Below, piece by piece: positions 1 through 6,407 of a stretch of DNA of 10,343 nucleotides. A model generated the notes under the pieces. It was not told the DNA's origin. It saw nothing but the letters and a program-made list of their open reading frames with translations, and ran no database searches. The position numbers were made by a program, and so were the translations under genes. This stretch comes from JBKJVQ01 sp046717125. GTDB lineage: Bacteria; Pseudomonadota; Alphaproteobacteria; Rhizobiales; Methyloligellaceae. The stretch covers positions 1 to 10,343 of the forward strand of contig JBKJVQ010000142.1 in NCBI GenBank assembly GCA_046717125.1, in the 5' to 3' direction. Numbering within the stretch: position 1 is the first letter of the stretch; every line of letters begins with the position of its first letter.

Positions 1-680
1 CGGTCGACATAGCGCCGCAGGGTCGGCGAGAGGTAGGCGTCGAGCACGGTCGTATCGCCGCGCGCGATGAATTTGATGAGCGGGCTCGTTTCATGGCTGG
101 TCGAGATCTGCGCGAAGCCGACACCCCGCGCGATGGACGCGGCGCGCTTCTCATGCGCGGGGTGGGCGTAGGCGTGCATGAAGACGATCGCGACGGACCT
201 GATGCCGGCCTCGCGCGCTGAGACGAGAGCGTCACGCGTGGCGTTCTCATCCAGTCGCATCTCGACCGTCCCATCGGCGCGAACCCGCTCCGGCACTTCG
301 GCGACGCGGTCGTAGAGCATGTCCGGCTTGGTGATCTGCCGCTCGAAAAGACGTGCCCGCGCCTGATGGCCGATGCTCAGGGCGTCGCGAAATCCTTCGG
401 TCGTGAGGAGGAGGACGCGGTCTCCGGTTCGTTGCAGAAGCGCGTTCGTCGCAACCGTCGTCCCCATCTTGATCGCCGCGATGCGGCGCGCGGAAAGCGG
501 CTCCGAGGCCCCGACTCCGAGAACGTCGTAAATGCCCGCCAACGCGGCGTCGTCGTAGAATTCAGCGTTGTCCGACAAAAGCTTACGGATATGCACGCCG
601 CCATCGGGGGCACGGGCTACGATGTCCGTAAACGTGCCGCCGCGATCGATCCAGAACCGCCATTCACCGTCGTCCGACAT
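1..680 (-). CDS. Hydantoinase/5-oxoprolinase, N-terminal part (runs off the window)
   Basis: Reading the minus strand from the ATG at 680 gives about 226 open codons to the window edge. Residues 12-18 read DRGGTFTD-like (IDRGGTFTD), followed by GTTVATNALL, EGFRDAL and IGHQARARLFE. Near the edge comes SHETSPLIKFIARGDTTVLDAYLSP. These are hallmarks of the Hydant_A_N domain of HyuA/OplAH proteins, an ASKHA-type ATP-binding fold that couples ATP hydrolysis to opening of hydantoin or 5-oxoproline rings. The SPLIKF...DTTVLDAYLSP stretch marks the passage to the Hydantoinase_A domain. The start is the first Met before the domain, with a G-rich tract just upstream and a promoter at fitting distance. 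The visible part cannot separate a two-subunit HyuA/HyuB enzyme, a fused 5-oxoprolinase or an N-methylhydantoinase. The protein is probably cytoplasmic and appears intact as far as it can be seen. Confidence 0.9.
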   Translation of the reverse strand, partial: MSDDGEWRFWIDRGGTFTDIVARAPDGGVHIRKLLSDNAEFYDDAALAGIYDVLGVGASEPLSARRIAAIKMGTTVATNALLQRTGDRVLLLTTEGFRDALSIGHQARARLFERQITKPDMLYDRVAEVPERVRADGTVEMRLDENATRDALVSAREAGIRSVAIVFMHAYAHPAHEKRAASIARGVGFAQISTSHETSPLIKFIARGDTTVLDAYLSPTLRRYVD

Positions 681-705
681 GGCGGCCCCGCACCCGTCCC
701 AGCTC

Positions 706-734
706 AGGATAAGTATACGAAAAGAGGCTCCAAG
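706..734 (-). promoter_or_regulatory. Candidate promoter of the hydantoinase gene
   Basis: On the minus strand, CTTGGA (734-729) and TATCCT (711-706) are separated by 17 bp. The first resembles the alphaproteobacterial -35 box CTTGAC. Transcription would begin near 699, giving a leader of about 20 nt before the ATG at 680. The call rests on pattern and spacing only. Confidence 0.4.
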
Positions 735-739
735 CCATC

Positions 740-753
740 TTCGGCGCGCCGAA
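740..753. promoter_or_regulatory. 14-bp perfect palindrome in a divergent intergenic region
   Basis: TTCGGCGCGCCGAA reads identically on both strands. It lies between the divergent hydantoinase and jelly-roll protein genes, 5 bp before the likely ATG at 759 and just upstream of the minus-strand -35 box. It could be a regulator's operator or a chance GC palindrome; nothing in the window identifies a binding protein. Confidence 0.25.
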
Positions 754-758
754 TTGCC

Positions 759-1443
759 ATGCTAATGTCAGCTCGGTCGTTGCGTCAGGGGAGGGGTCTC
801 ATCCGTCTATTCGGTGCGGCGTGCTGCATCGTCGCCGTTACTGGCTTGTGTCAGGCCGCTCCCGCGATGGCGTGCAAAGGCGGCGAAACCCTTTTCGACG
901 ACAGGTTCGACGCCTTCGGGAGCACATGGGGTGTGCCGACTGAGAGCCTGTTCAACCAGGGCGGCCGTTTCGTCATAAAGCTGGCTGCCGCGAAGATCGA
1001 CTGGGCGATCAACAACACGCCGCCCTACGCCGATGTCGACGCCTGCGTGAATGCGACCTGGGTCGAGGGAGGCGATGCCAAACAAGACCTGGTCGGGACT
1101 GATCTTCTGGTATCAGGACCCGCAAAACTTCTACGCACACGGCATTTCGCCGCTGGGCACAACGGCGGTCTGGCGATTGCAGCGGAACCGATGGCTCCAG
1201 CAGGTGCAGTGGGTGGATACGAAGGAAGTGCGCACCGGCGTGGGAGCGCTCAATTCGCTCCGTGTGGTGACGAAGGGAAATATCGCGACGCTCTACGTGA
1301 ACGATATCGAGGTCCGTCAGCTCAAAGGTCATCCGCCCCCCGGCGGGCAGCTTGTCGGTCTGATGGCGGAGAACCTCTCCGATGCGGGCGGTCCGCAGAT
1401 CATGCAGACGTTCGACGATTTTCGAGTGACTAAGCCTCAATGA
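759..1443 (+). pseudogene. Exported jelly-roll (LamG/DUF1080-like) protein, frameshifted paralog of the next gene
   Basis: From the ATG at 759 (or 765) the frame encodes a signal peptide ending PAMA|C (C39). It continues as a jelly-roll domain through CVNATWVEGGDAKQ at about 1085. There homology moves to the +1 frame, which continues TWSGLIFWYQDPQNFYAHGISP and ends VTKPQ at 1443. The downstream paralog has ICVTTTWRAGATAEQTWNGLVFWALDD uninterrupted, so one extra base (probably an A in AAACAAG, 1080-1086) breaks the frame. If corrected the protein would be about 227 residues. Read without a shift, the first frame runs to 1433 as unrelated residues. C39 and C96 match C24 and C81 of the paralog with the same spacing of 57, which suggests a conserved disulfide. 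This fold binds or cleaves sugars in many families, but no substrate can be named. A sequencing error is a live alternative to true decay. No clear Shine-Dalgarno precedes either start. Confidence 0.72.
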
Positions 1444-1458
1444 TTAAACAGGGAGGGT

Positions 1459-1463
1459 GGAGG
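1459..1463 (+). promoter_or_regulatory. Ribosome binding site fixing the start of the second jelly-roll gene
   Basis: GGAGG lies 8 nt before the ATG at 1472. An in-frame GTG at 1457 is possible, but its G-rich tract abuts it with no spacer, and it would add five residues (MEESD) before a normal signal peptide. The ATG is therefore preferred. Confidence 0.6.
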
Positions 1464-1471
1464 AAAGTGAC

Positions 1472-2443
1472 ATGCGTTGCTGGTTAAGTTCCGCATTGGC
1501 TGCCGCGCTGTTGCTGGGGTCGCCCCAGATTGCGCTCGCATGCGACGCAAGCCGCGTCGAATACAAAGACAGTTTCGATGCGATGGATCTTCTGTGGGGG
1601 CTTCCCACGGATGCGAAGAAGGTCGAAAACGGCGAGTTCGTGTTTTCGCTTGACGCTGGCACGCTCGACTTCTCCGTCAACCAGTTCGAGAAGTTCGAGG
1701 ATGCCGACATTTGCGTCACGACGACCTGGAGGGCTGGTGCGACCGCTGAGCAGACCTGGAACGGCCTCGTGTTCTGGGCATTGGACGACACCAACCTTTA
1801 TGCGTTTGGCGTTTCGCCGCAGGGCACGATCTCGATCTGGCGGCTGATCGACAACAAGTGGATCAATCCGCTTCGCTGGAACGCGCACGAATCCGTTAAA
1901 ACCGGACCGGGGGCGGTCAACAAGGTCCGCGTCCAGACAAGGGGCGATACCGCCACGTTTTTCATCAATGACGTGAGGGTGGGATCAATGCGTGGGGCGC
2001 CACCGGAAGGATCGTTCGTCGGCGTCATTGCCGAGGCACTCGATCGGTCCGATCGGGTTAAGCACGGTTTCGACGAGTTCGTCGTGGCGACGCCCAACCC
2101 GGAAGAGGACCCCGACGCCGGCACGCCGCAGGCCGGCGCGCCGCCCCCCCCTCCTGAAGCGGCTCCCGCTCCAGCGCCTGTTGCAGCGCCCGCACCTGAC
2201 GCGGTTCCGGCCCCCGCTCCTGCGCCGGCCCCCGCTCCTGCCGCCGCTCCTGCGCCGGCCGATCCCGCCGCCGAGGTACAGGACGCGGAAGCGCCTGCTC
2301 CGGCCGAGCCGAAACCTGCGGCAGAAACGCAACAGCCTAACCCGGATCCTGCGGCGCCTGCCGGTGTGCTCAAGCCCGCCGAAGCGCCCAAGGTGGAGGC
2401 GCCGAAGCCCGCCGACGCGCCACCTGCCGCTCCGGTTCCCTGA
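1472..2443 (+). CDS. Exported jelly-roll (LamG/DUF1080-like) protein with Pro/Ala-rich C-terminal tail
   Basis: The 323-residue product begins with a signal peptide (MRCWLSSALAAALLLGSPQIALA|C, cleavage after A23). A compact beta-rich domain occupies about residues 28-206. Its blocks (DSFDAMDLLWGLP, VENGEFVFSL, NGLVFWALDDTNLYAFGVSP, NKVRVQTRGDTATFFINDVRVG, FVGVIAEAL) are typical of concanavalin A-like jelly rolls such as DUF1080. Residues 208-323 are a low-complexity Pro/Ala tail with some Glu and Lys, probably an extended linker reaching into the periplasm or cell envelope. The Cys directly after the AxA site is not in a canonical lipobox (position -3 is Ala, not Leu). I therefore favour a soluble exported protein with a C24-C81 disulfide over a lipoprotein. 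It follows its broken paralog by 28 bp, probably as a tandem duplication in one transcript. Function is unknown; carbohydrate binding is an inference from the fold. Confidence 0.82.
   Translation: MRCWLSSALAAALLLGSPQIALACDASRVEYKDSFDAMDLLWGLPTDAKKVENGEFVFSLDAGTLDFSVNQFEKFEDADICVTTTWRAGATAEQTWNGLVFWALDDTNLYAFGVSPQGTISIWRLIDNKWINPLRWNAHESVKTGPGAVNKVRVQTRGDTATFFINDVRVGSMRGAPPEGSFVGVIAEALDRSDRVKHGFDEFVVATPNPEEDPDAGTPQAGAPPPPPEAAPAPAPVAAPAPDAVPAPAPAPAPAPAAAPAPADPAAEVQDAEAPAPAEPKPAAETQQPNPDPAAPAGVLKPAEAPKVEAPKPADAPPAAPVP
2216..2260 (+). repeat. Direct repeat inside the Pro/Ala tail
   Basis: GCTCCTGCGCCGGCC occurs at 2216-2230 and again at 2246-2260, with closely related CCCGCTCC units around it. 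It encodes the APAPA runs. Repeat expansion or contraction here would change tail length without shifting frame in multiples of three. Confidence 0.6.
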
Positions 2444-2528
2444 CCGGTGCGATAGCCTAAGACGTTGACCCAAAATCTTAAATTGGCTCAGGCCCAGACC
2501 GTCGCAAACCAGCGGCGCTGTTGAAACG

Positions 2529-2583
2529 AATCGGTTCGCCCGATTGTACAAGCCGCGCATTTCGCTGGGAATGCGCGGCTTGT
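2529..2583 (+). terminator. Tandem-hairpin transcription terminator
   Basis: The first hairpin has a 6-bp stem (2529-2534 with 2540-2545). The second has a perfect 14-bp stem (2548-2561 with 2570-2583) around an 8-nt loop and is GC-rich. The U-tract is poor (TTGTTGTGCTT), so this is not a textbook intrinsic terminator. Its place, 86-140 bp past the stop of the jelly-roll gene and before the next start, fits termination of that transcript. Confidence 0.6.
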
Positions 2584-2598
2584 TGTGCTTGCGCGGCG

Positions 2599-2628
2599 CT
2601 TGAGCCGTGCGCTCCCACGGCGTAATCT
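2599..2628 (+). promoter_or_regulatory. Candidate promoter of the small secreted protein gene
   Basis: CTTGAG (2599-2604) and TAATCT (2623-2628) are separated by 18 bp. They lie immediately after the terminator and about 45 bp before the ATG at 2673. An A-rich tract (2639-2650) lies in the leader. The call is by pattern only. Confidence 0.3.
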
Positions 2629-2672
2629 TCTTCTAGAACAAAAAAAAGAAATCTCCACGGGGGTGGACCTGA

Positions 2673-3098
2673 ATGAGTGTACGGGGAACTTTGCTCGGCG
2701 CATGCGCCGCGGCAGGGCTTTTTGTGCCCGCCGTGCTGGCGTTTCCGCTCGGGCCAGACGAAAAATCCCGGTCGCTTATCGAGCCGGCGAGCCGTTGCCG
2801 TCCGATCGATTTCTCGTATGCGGACATGGACTGGAACCCGGTGCGCGGGGTGTACGTCCTGACCATCCGCGGCGAGAAGCCTTATGCCAACATGGACGTC
2901 TCGCTCAGCCATCGCTCCTACTACGGGCGTCCACAGTGGTGGCGGACGACGGTCGTCGGTTGTCTGAAGAGTTTCGGCATACCTATTCCCGCGCCTTACT
3001 GGGTCAGCCTGCCGCTGGATCAGTTCGTCGGCAGCAAGGGCGTGGAAATCGTCGGCGCGAGCACCGCTTCCCGGCATCCGCTTCCGCAGCGTCAGTAG
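2673..3098 (+). CDS. Small secreted protein of unknown function
   Basis: The 141-residue product starts at an ATG preceded by a G-rich ribosome binding site (GGGGGTGGA, 2659-2667 region). It opens with a clear signal peptide (MSVRGTLLGACAAAGLFVPAVLA, cleavage after A23). The mature part has two cysteines (C42 and C97), a possible disulfide, and is rich in aromatic residues (SYYGRPQWW, residues 82-90). It ends in a polar Ser/Arg/Pro/Gln tail. No catalytic motif is visible and I do not recognise the family. The gene is flanked by a terminator upstream and a repeat element downstream, so it is probably monocistronic. Confidence 0.75.
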   Translation: MSVRGTLLGACAAAGLFVPAVLAFPLGPDEKSRSLIEPASRCRPIDFSYADMDWNPVRGVYVLTIRGEKPYANMDVSLSHRSYYGRPQWWRTTVVGCLKSFGIPIPAPYWVSLPLDQFVGSKGVEIVGASTASRHPLPQRQ

Positions 3099-3184
3099 CG
3101 GAAAAGACACGGGCGGGGAACTTCCGCCGGCGACGGCCTTTCAGGCAAGTGCGCAGCCTGCGAAAATGCGTATTGTCGGCGCTA

Positions 3185-3295
3185 GAGCATGATGCCGAAA
3201 AGTGTGTAGCGGTTTTCGGACGACATCATGCTCAACCTATTAGAATCGATCACGTTTATGACTTGGGGTTGCGCCAACCCCAAGTCATCGTGATC
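3185..3295. repeat. RIME-like double palindromic intergenic element
   Basis: Module 1 pairs GAGCATGATG (3185-3194) with CATCATGCTC (3224-3233) and, inside it, CCGAAAA (3195-3201) with TTTTCGG (3213-3219). Module 2 pairs GATCACG (3248-3254) with CGTGATC (3289-3295) and ATGACTTGGGGTT (3258-3270) with its perfect complement (3276-3288) around a 5-nt loop. The GAGCATGATG...CCGAAAA...TTTTCGG...CATCATGCTC layout is familiar from RIME-type repeats scattered between genes in Rhizobiales; that match is from memory. The remaining 3099-3184 stretch holds nothing I recognise. Either module could fold strongly in RNA and act as an attenuator or mRNA stabiliser. Confidence 0.8.
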
Positions 3296-3317
3296 TAAGC
3301 TGACACGGGGTCTTTGC

Positions 3318-4034
3318 ATGTCGATCTGGGGAAAGCTGGCTGGCGCGGCGGCGGGACTTGCCGTCGGAGGACCTATCGGCGCGCTGCTCGGCGGCATGGC
3401 CGGCCATTTCGTCATCGACCGGGACGAGGAAGAAGGCGCGGGCGAGAACCAGGTCGCCTTTACGGTCGGCGTGATCGCGCTCGGCGCCAAGATGGCGAAG
3501 GCCGACGGCGTCGTCACCAAGGACGAGGTCAACGCCTTCAAGGAAGTCTTCAAGGTGCCGGACGGCGAAATGAAGAACGTGGCGCGCGTGTTCAATCTCG
3601 CCAAGCAGGATGTTGCGGGCTACGAGGCCTATGCCGAGCAGCTCGCCTCCATGTTCAAGGGCGATCGCAAGCTGCTGGAGGACGTGCTCGAAGGCCTGTT
3701 CCACATCGCCAAGGCCGACGACTCCGTGCATCCGAAGGAGGAGGCGTTCCTGCATCAGGTCGCGCGCCGGTTCGGCCTGTCCGATACGGAATTCAACTAT
3801 ATCAAGGCGCGGCACGTGCGCGCCGAGAAGCGCAATCCCTATGATGTTCTGGGCATCTCTCCGGAGATCTCGAACGAGGAGCTGAAGTCGCATTACCGCA
3901 AGCTGGCGGCGGACAATCATCCGGACCGGCTGATTGCGCGCGGCGTGCCCAAGGAGTTCATCTCCATCGCCACGGAAAAGCTCGCGGCGATCAACGGCGC
4001 CTACAAGGAAATTACCAAGGAGCGGGGGATGTAG
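3318..4034 (+). CDS. djlA: DjlA-like membrane-anchored TerB/J-domain cochaperone
   Basis: The 238-residue product has the full DjlA layout. Residues 3-31 form a glycine-rich membrane segment (MSIWGKLAGAAAGLAVGGPI...GHFVID), comparable with the start of E. coli DjlA. An all-helical TerB-like domain follows at about residues 45-160. A C-terminal J-domain (about 172-238) carries the DnaK-stimulating HPD at 201-203 in NHPDRL. The protein should be anchored in the inner membrane with the J-domain in the cytoplasm, stimulating DnaK ATPase and linked in E. coli to envelope stress and capsule regulation. It is slightly shorter than E. coli DjlA because the Gln/Gly linker is missing. The ATG at 3318 follows CGGGG by 7 nt. 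It is the first gene of a likely operon, and the RIME-like repeat ends only 22 bp upstream. Confidence 0.92.
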   Translation: MSIWGKLAGAAAGLAVGGPIGALLGGMAGHFVIDRDEEEGAGENQVAFTVGVIALGAKMAKADGVVTKDEVNAFKEVFKVPDGEMKNVARVFNLAKQDVAGYEAYAEQLASMFKGDRKLLEDVLEGLFHIAKADDSVHPKEEAFLHQVARRFGLSDTEFNYIKARHVRAEKRNPYDVLGISPEISNEELKSHYRKLAADNHPDRLIARGVPKEFISIATEKLAAINGAYKEITKERGM

Positions 4035-4094
4035 CGGTGTCCGTCCCGTAGGGCCGAGGAGAGAAATCTCCGACACAACGCGCTTCTTCATGCA

Positions 4095-4865
4095 ATGACT
4101 GACCGCCCCGATAGTCCGCTCGCCACGCTGTGGCGGCCGTCGCCGAATCTGGAGCCCCGCCATAACGCGCGGCGGCCGGACCTGATCGTGCTCCATTACA
4201 CGGGCATGGAATCGGCCGACGCCGCGGTCGACTGGCTGTGCAATCCGCAAAGCCGGGTCTCCTGCCACTACCTCATCCATCCCGACGGGCGCGTTGTGCA
4301 GATGGTGCCCGAGGCGATGCGCGCCTGGCATGCCGGCGTGTCGTCGTGGAAGGGCGAAACCGACGTGAACTCGTCTTCCATCGGAATCGAGATTCATAAC
4401 CCCGGCCACGAATTCTCGTATCCCGACTATCCGGCCGCGCAGATGGATGCGGTTGAAGCACTCTGCAAGGACATCGCGGAACGCCATGCGATATCGCCCC
4501 CCCGCGTGCTCGCGCATTCGGACATCGCGCCTGGACGAAAGCGTGATCCCGGCGAGAAGTTCGATTGGGCGCGCCTCGCGCGCGCCGGTATCGGCGTGTG
4601 GGTTGAGCCCGCGCCCGCCGGGGCCGAGACGGGCATGGGGCCGGGCGACGAAGGCCGGCATGTGGCGGCGTTGCAGCACGATCTTGCGACGTTCGGCTAC
4701 GGCGTCGACGCCACCGGCACATACGGCATCGCGACAGAGAATGTTGTGAAGTCGTTCCAGCTACACTTCCGCCCGGAACGCATCGATGGCCGCGCCGATT
4801 ACTCGACCTGCGATACGCTGCTCCGATTGCTGCACCAGCTCGCGGCCGACGATCTGGAGGCTTAG
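4095..4865 (+). CDS. N-acetylmuramoyl-L-alanine amidase (AmpD/AmiD type) with peptidoglycan-binding domain
   Basis: This 256-residue enzyme is predicted to cut the amide bond between MurNAc (or anhydroMurNAc) and L-Ala of peptidoglycan or muropeptides. The Amidase_2 domain (about residues 15-160) has the expected zinc ligands H34 (VLHYTG), H141 (LAHSDIAPGRKRDPG) and D151. The catalytic-type residues E99 (IGIEIHNPG) and K149 are also present, with AWHAG at 77-81. A PG_binding_1 domain follows (about 176-250, GDEGRHVAALQHDLATFGYG). No signal peptide is visible, so a cytoplasmic AmpD-like recycling role is more likely than the outer-membrane AmiD role, although the domain layout is AmiD-like. 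No good Shine-Dalgarno precedes 4095, and an out-of-frame ATG-CAA-TGA lies at 4090. It starts 60 nt after djlA and ends 3 nt before the nucleotidase. Confidence 0.92.
   Translation: MTDRPDSPLATLWRPSPNLEPRHNARRPDLIVLHYTGMESADAAVDWLCNPQSRVSCHYLIHPDGRVVQMVPEAMRAWHAGVSSWKGETDVNSSSIGIEIHNPGHEFSYPDYPAAQMDAVEALCKDIAERHAISPPRVLAHSDIAPGRKRDPGEKFDWARLARAGIGVWVEPAPAGAETGMGPGDEGRHVAALQHDLATFGYGVDATGTYGIATENVVKSFQLHFRPERIDGRADYSTCDTLLRLLHQLAADDLEA
4856..4860 (+). promoter_or_regulatory. Ribosome binding site inside the amidase gene, for the nucleotidase GTG start
   Basis: GGAGG overlaps the last sense codons of the amidase (LEA) and sits 8 nt before the GTG at 4869. It supports the GTG start and suggests translational coupling between the two genes. 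Confidence 0.6.
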
Positions 4866-4868
4866 GGG

Positions 4869-6404
4869 GTGCGCGAAGCAAAAATTATCGCCCGGTCCTG
4901 TTTGCTGTTCGCGATCTTTGCTGGACTGAGCCTTTCATCAGGCACTTTGTCGGCTGACCCCGTTCGCCTGACTTTTGTGCTGGCCTGTGACGTCTACGAG
5001 ATGAAGGACGAAGGCGGACGCGGCGGACTGCCGAAGCTCGCCGCCGTCCTGAAGGCGGAAAAGGCGCGCTTCTCCAATGTCCTCGTCGCCCATGCGGGCG
5101 ATGCGATCTCGCCGTCGCTCATGTCCAGTTTCGATCAGGGCGCGCACATGATCGACATCCTGAACATGATGCCGATCGACGTTTTCGTTCCGGGCAATCA
5201 CGAGTTCGATTTCGGTCCCGATGTTTTCCGCACACGGATGGAGGAAGCGAAGGTACCCGTCTACGCCGCGAACCTTTTCAATGCGGATGGCACGCCGATC
5301 GGGGGCATCGGCAGCCATCGCATGTACGACATGGGCGGCGTCAAAGTCGGCATGATCGCGACGGCGGCGGAAGACTCGGCCACCAAGTCCCAGCCGGGCA
5401 ACCTCAAGTTCGGGGACAGCGTGGGCACGCTGGTTCGGCGCGCTGCGCAGTTGAGGCATGAAGGCGCAGACCTGATCGTCGCCGTGGTGCATGCGGACCG
5501 CAAGCTGGACGAGGAGCTGATCGCGACGGATGCGGCCGACATCATATTGTCAGGCGACGATCACGATCTTCAGCTTCGCTTCAACGGCCAGCGTGTGTTC
5601 GCCGAGTCGATGCAGGACGGGCTCTATGTCACGGCCGTCGACGTCGATGTCGAGATCGAGGAGAAGGGCGGAAAGCGAAAAATCTCCTGGTGGCCGAATT
5701 TCCGCGTCATCGACACGGCGGACGTTGCGCCTGACCCTGAGGTGTCGCAGCGCGTCGCGTACTACCTGGGGCTGCTTTCAAAGGAATTCGACGTTGTCAT
5801 CGGCCGCACGGCAACCGAGCTCGACAGCCGGAACGCTCAAGTGAGAGGCGGCGAGGCCGCTATCGGCAATCTCTACGCCGATGCGGTGCGCGAGGCTACG
5901 GACGCGGACGTGGCCCTGATCAACGGCGGCGGCTTTCGCGCCAACAAGCTCTATCCGGCAGGCAGCGACATCACCCGGCGCGACGTGCTCGCAGAGCTTC
6001 CGTTTCGCAACTATGCCTACCTGCTGCGGCTGACCGGCGCTGACATCAAGACGGCGCTCGAACAAGGCTTCGCCAATGCCGAGATCGAGACCGGCCGGTT
6101 CCCTCAGGTCTCCAACTTGACCATCCGCGCCGATGTCACGCGACCCGTTGGCGACCGCATCGTTCGCGTTACGATCGGTGACGCACCGCTCGATCCTTCG
6201 AAAACCTATACGCTGGCGACGAACGATTTTCTCGCCCGCCGTGGCGACGGCTACGAGGCGCTGGCCAAGGCGGAGCAGCTCGTCGGGTTGACCGACGCCG
6301 AGCTGATCGCCAATGTCATTATGCGGCATATCGAGAAGGCGGGCGTCGTCGCGCCGAAGTTCGAGGGGCGTATCATCGTCGCTCGCTCGCGGCCACCCGG
6401 TTAG
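4869..6404 (+). CDS. Exported UshA-family 5'-nucleotidase / phosphoesterase with altered metal-ligand motifs
   Basis: The 511-residue product begins at a GTG with a signal peptide (cleavage after about A29). A calcineurin-like metallophosphatase domain follows (about 32-290), then a 5_nucleotid_C domain (about 310-500). Visible motifs are AGD (D78), GNHEFDFG (N110, H111), VVHAD (H208), NGGGFR (352-357) and TNDFLARRGDGY (N452 onward, aromatic residues for base stacking). Two canonical ligand positions differ. The DxH motif reads D41-V-Y43, and the GHxH motif reads G229-D230-D231-H232, where GAC differs by one base from CAC (His). Tyr in the first motif is, as I recall, usual in an alphaproteobacterial subfamily; Asp in the second looks specific to this copy. 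The likely role is periplasmic release of phosphate and nucleosides from nucleotides, with activity uncertain. It lies 3 nt after the amidase and 3 nt before the oxidase. Confidence 0.88.
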   Translation: MREAKIIARSCLLFAIFAGLSLSSGTLSADPVRLTFVLACDVYEMKDEGGRGGLPKLAAVLKAEKARFSNVLVAHAGDAISPSLMSSFDQGAHMIDILNMMPIDVFVPGNHEFDFGPDVFRTRMEEAKVPVYAANLFNADGTPIGGIGSHRMYDMGGVKVGMIATAAEDSATKSQPGNLKFGDSVGTLVRRAAQLRHEGADLIVAVVHADRKLDEELIATDAADIILSGDDHDLQLRFNGQRVFAESMQDGLYVTAVDVDVEIEEKGGKRKISWWPNFRVIDTADVAPDPEVSQRVAYYLGLLSKEFDVVIGRTATELDSRNAQVRGGEAAIGNLYADAVREATDADVALINGGGFRANKLYPAGSDITRRDVLAELPFRNYAYLLRLTGADIKTALEQGFANAEIETGRFPQVSNLTIRADVTRPVGDRIVRVTIGDAPLDPSKTYTLATNDFLARRGDGYEALAKAEQLVGLTDAELIANVIMRHIEKAGVVAPKFEGRIIVARSRPPG

Positions 6405-6407
6405 AGC

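Noticed and set aside
366..1433. Plus-strand 355-codon frame starting at 366 as one gene
   Set aside because: Its first part is antisense to the hydantoinase gene, and its last part (after 1086) is the wrong frame of the jelly-roll gene. Only 759-1085 is genuine.
1798..2391. Minus-strand frame encoding a Gly/Ala/Ser-rich protein
   Set aside because: It is the antisense reading of the Pro/Ala-coding tail; its low complexity simply mirrors that repeat tract.
2210..2440. Pro/Ala tract as a CRISPR or tandem-repeat array
   Set aside because: The repeats are irregular, lie in frame in a coding region, and have no unique spacers.
3258..3295. Second palindrome of the repeat as an intrinsic terminator
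   Set aside because: There is no T-tract on either side, and the structure fits the second module of a RIME-like repeat better.
3285..4679. Minus-strand open frame of 464 codons opposite djlA and the amidase
   Set aside because: It lies antisense to two well-supported genes and shows no motif; it is a codon-bias artefact.
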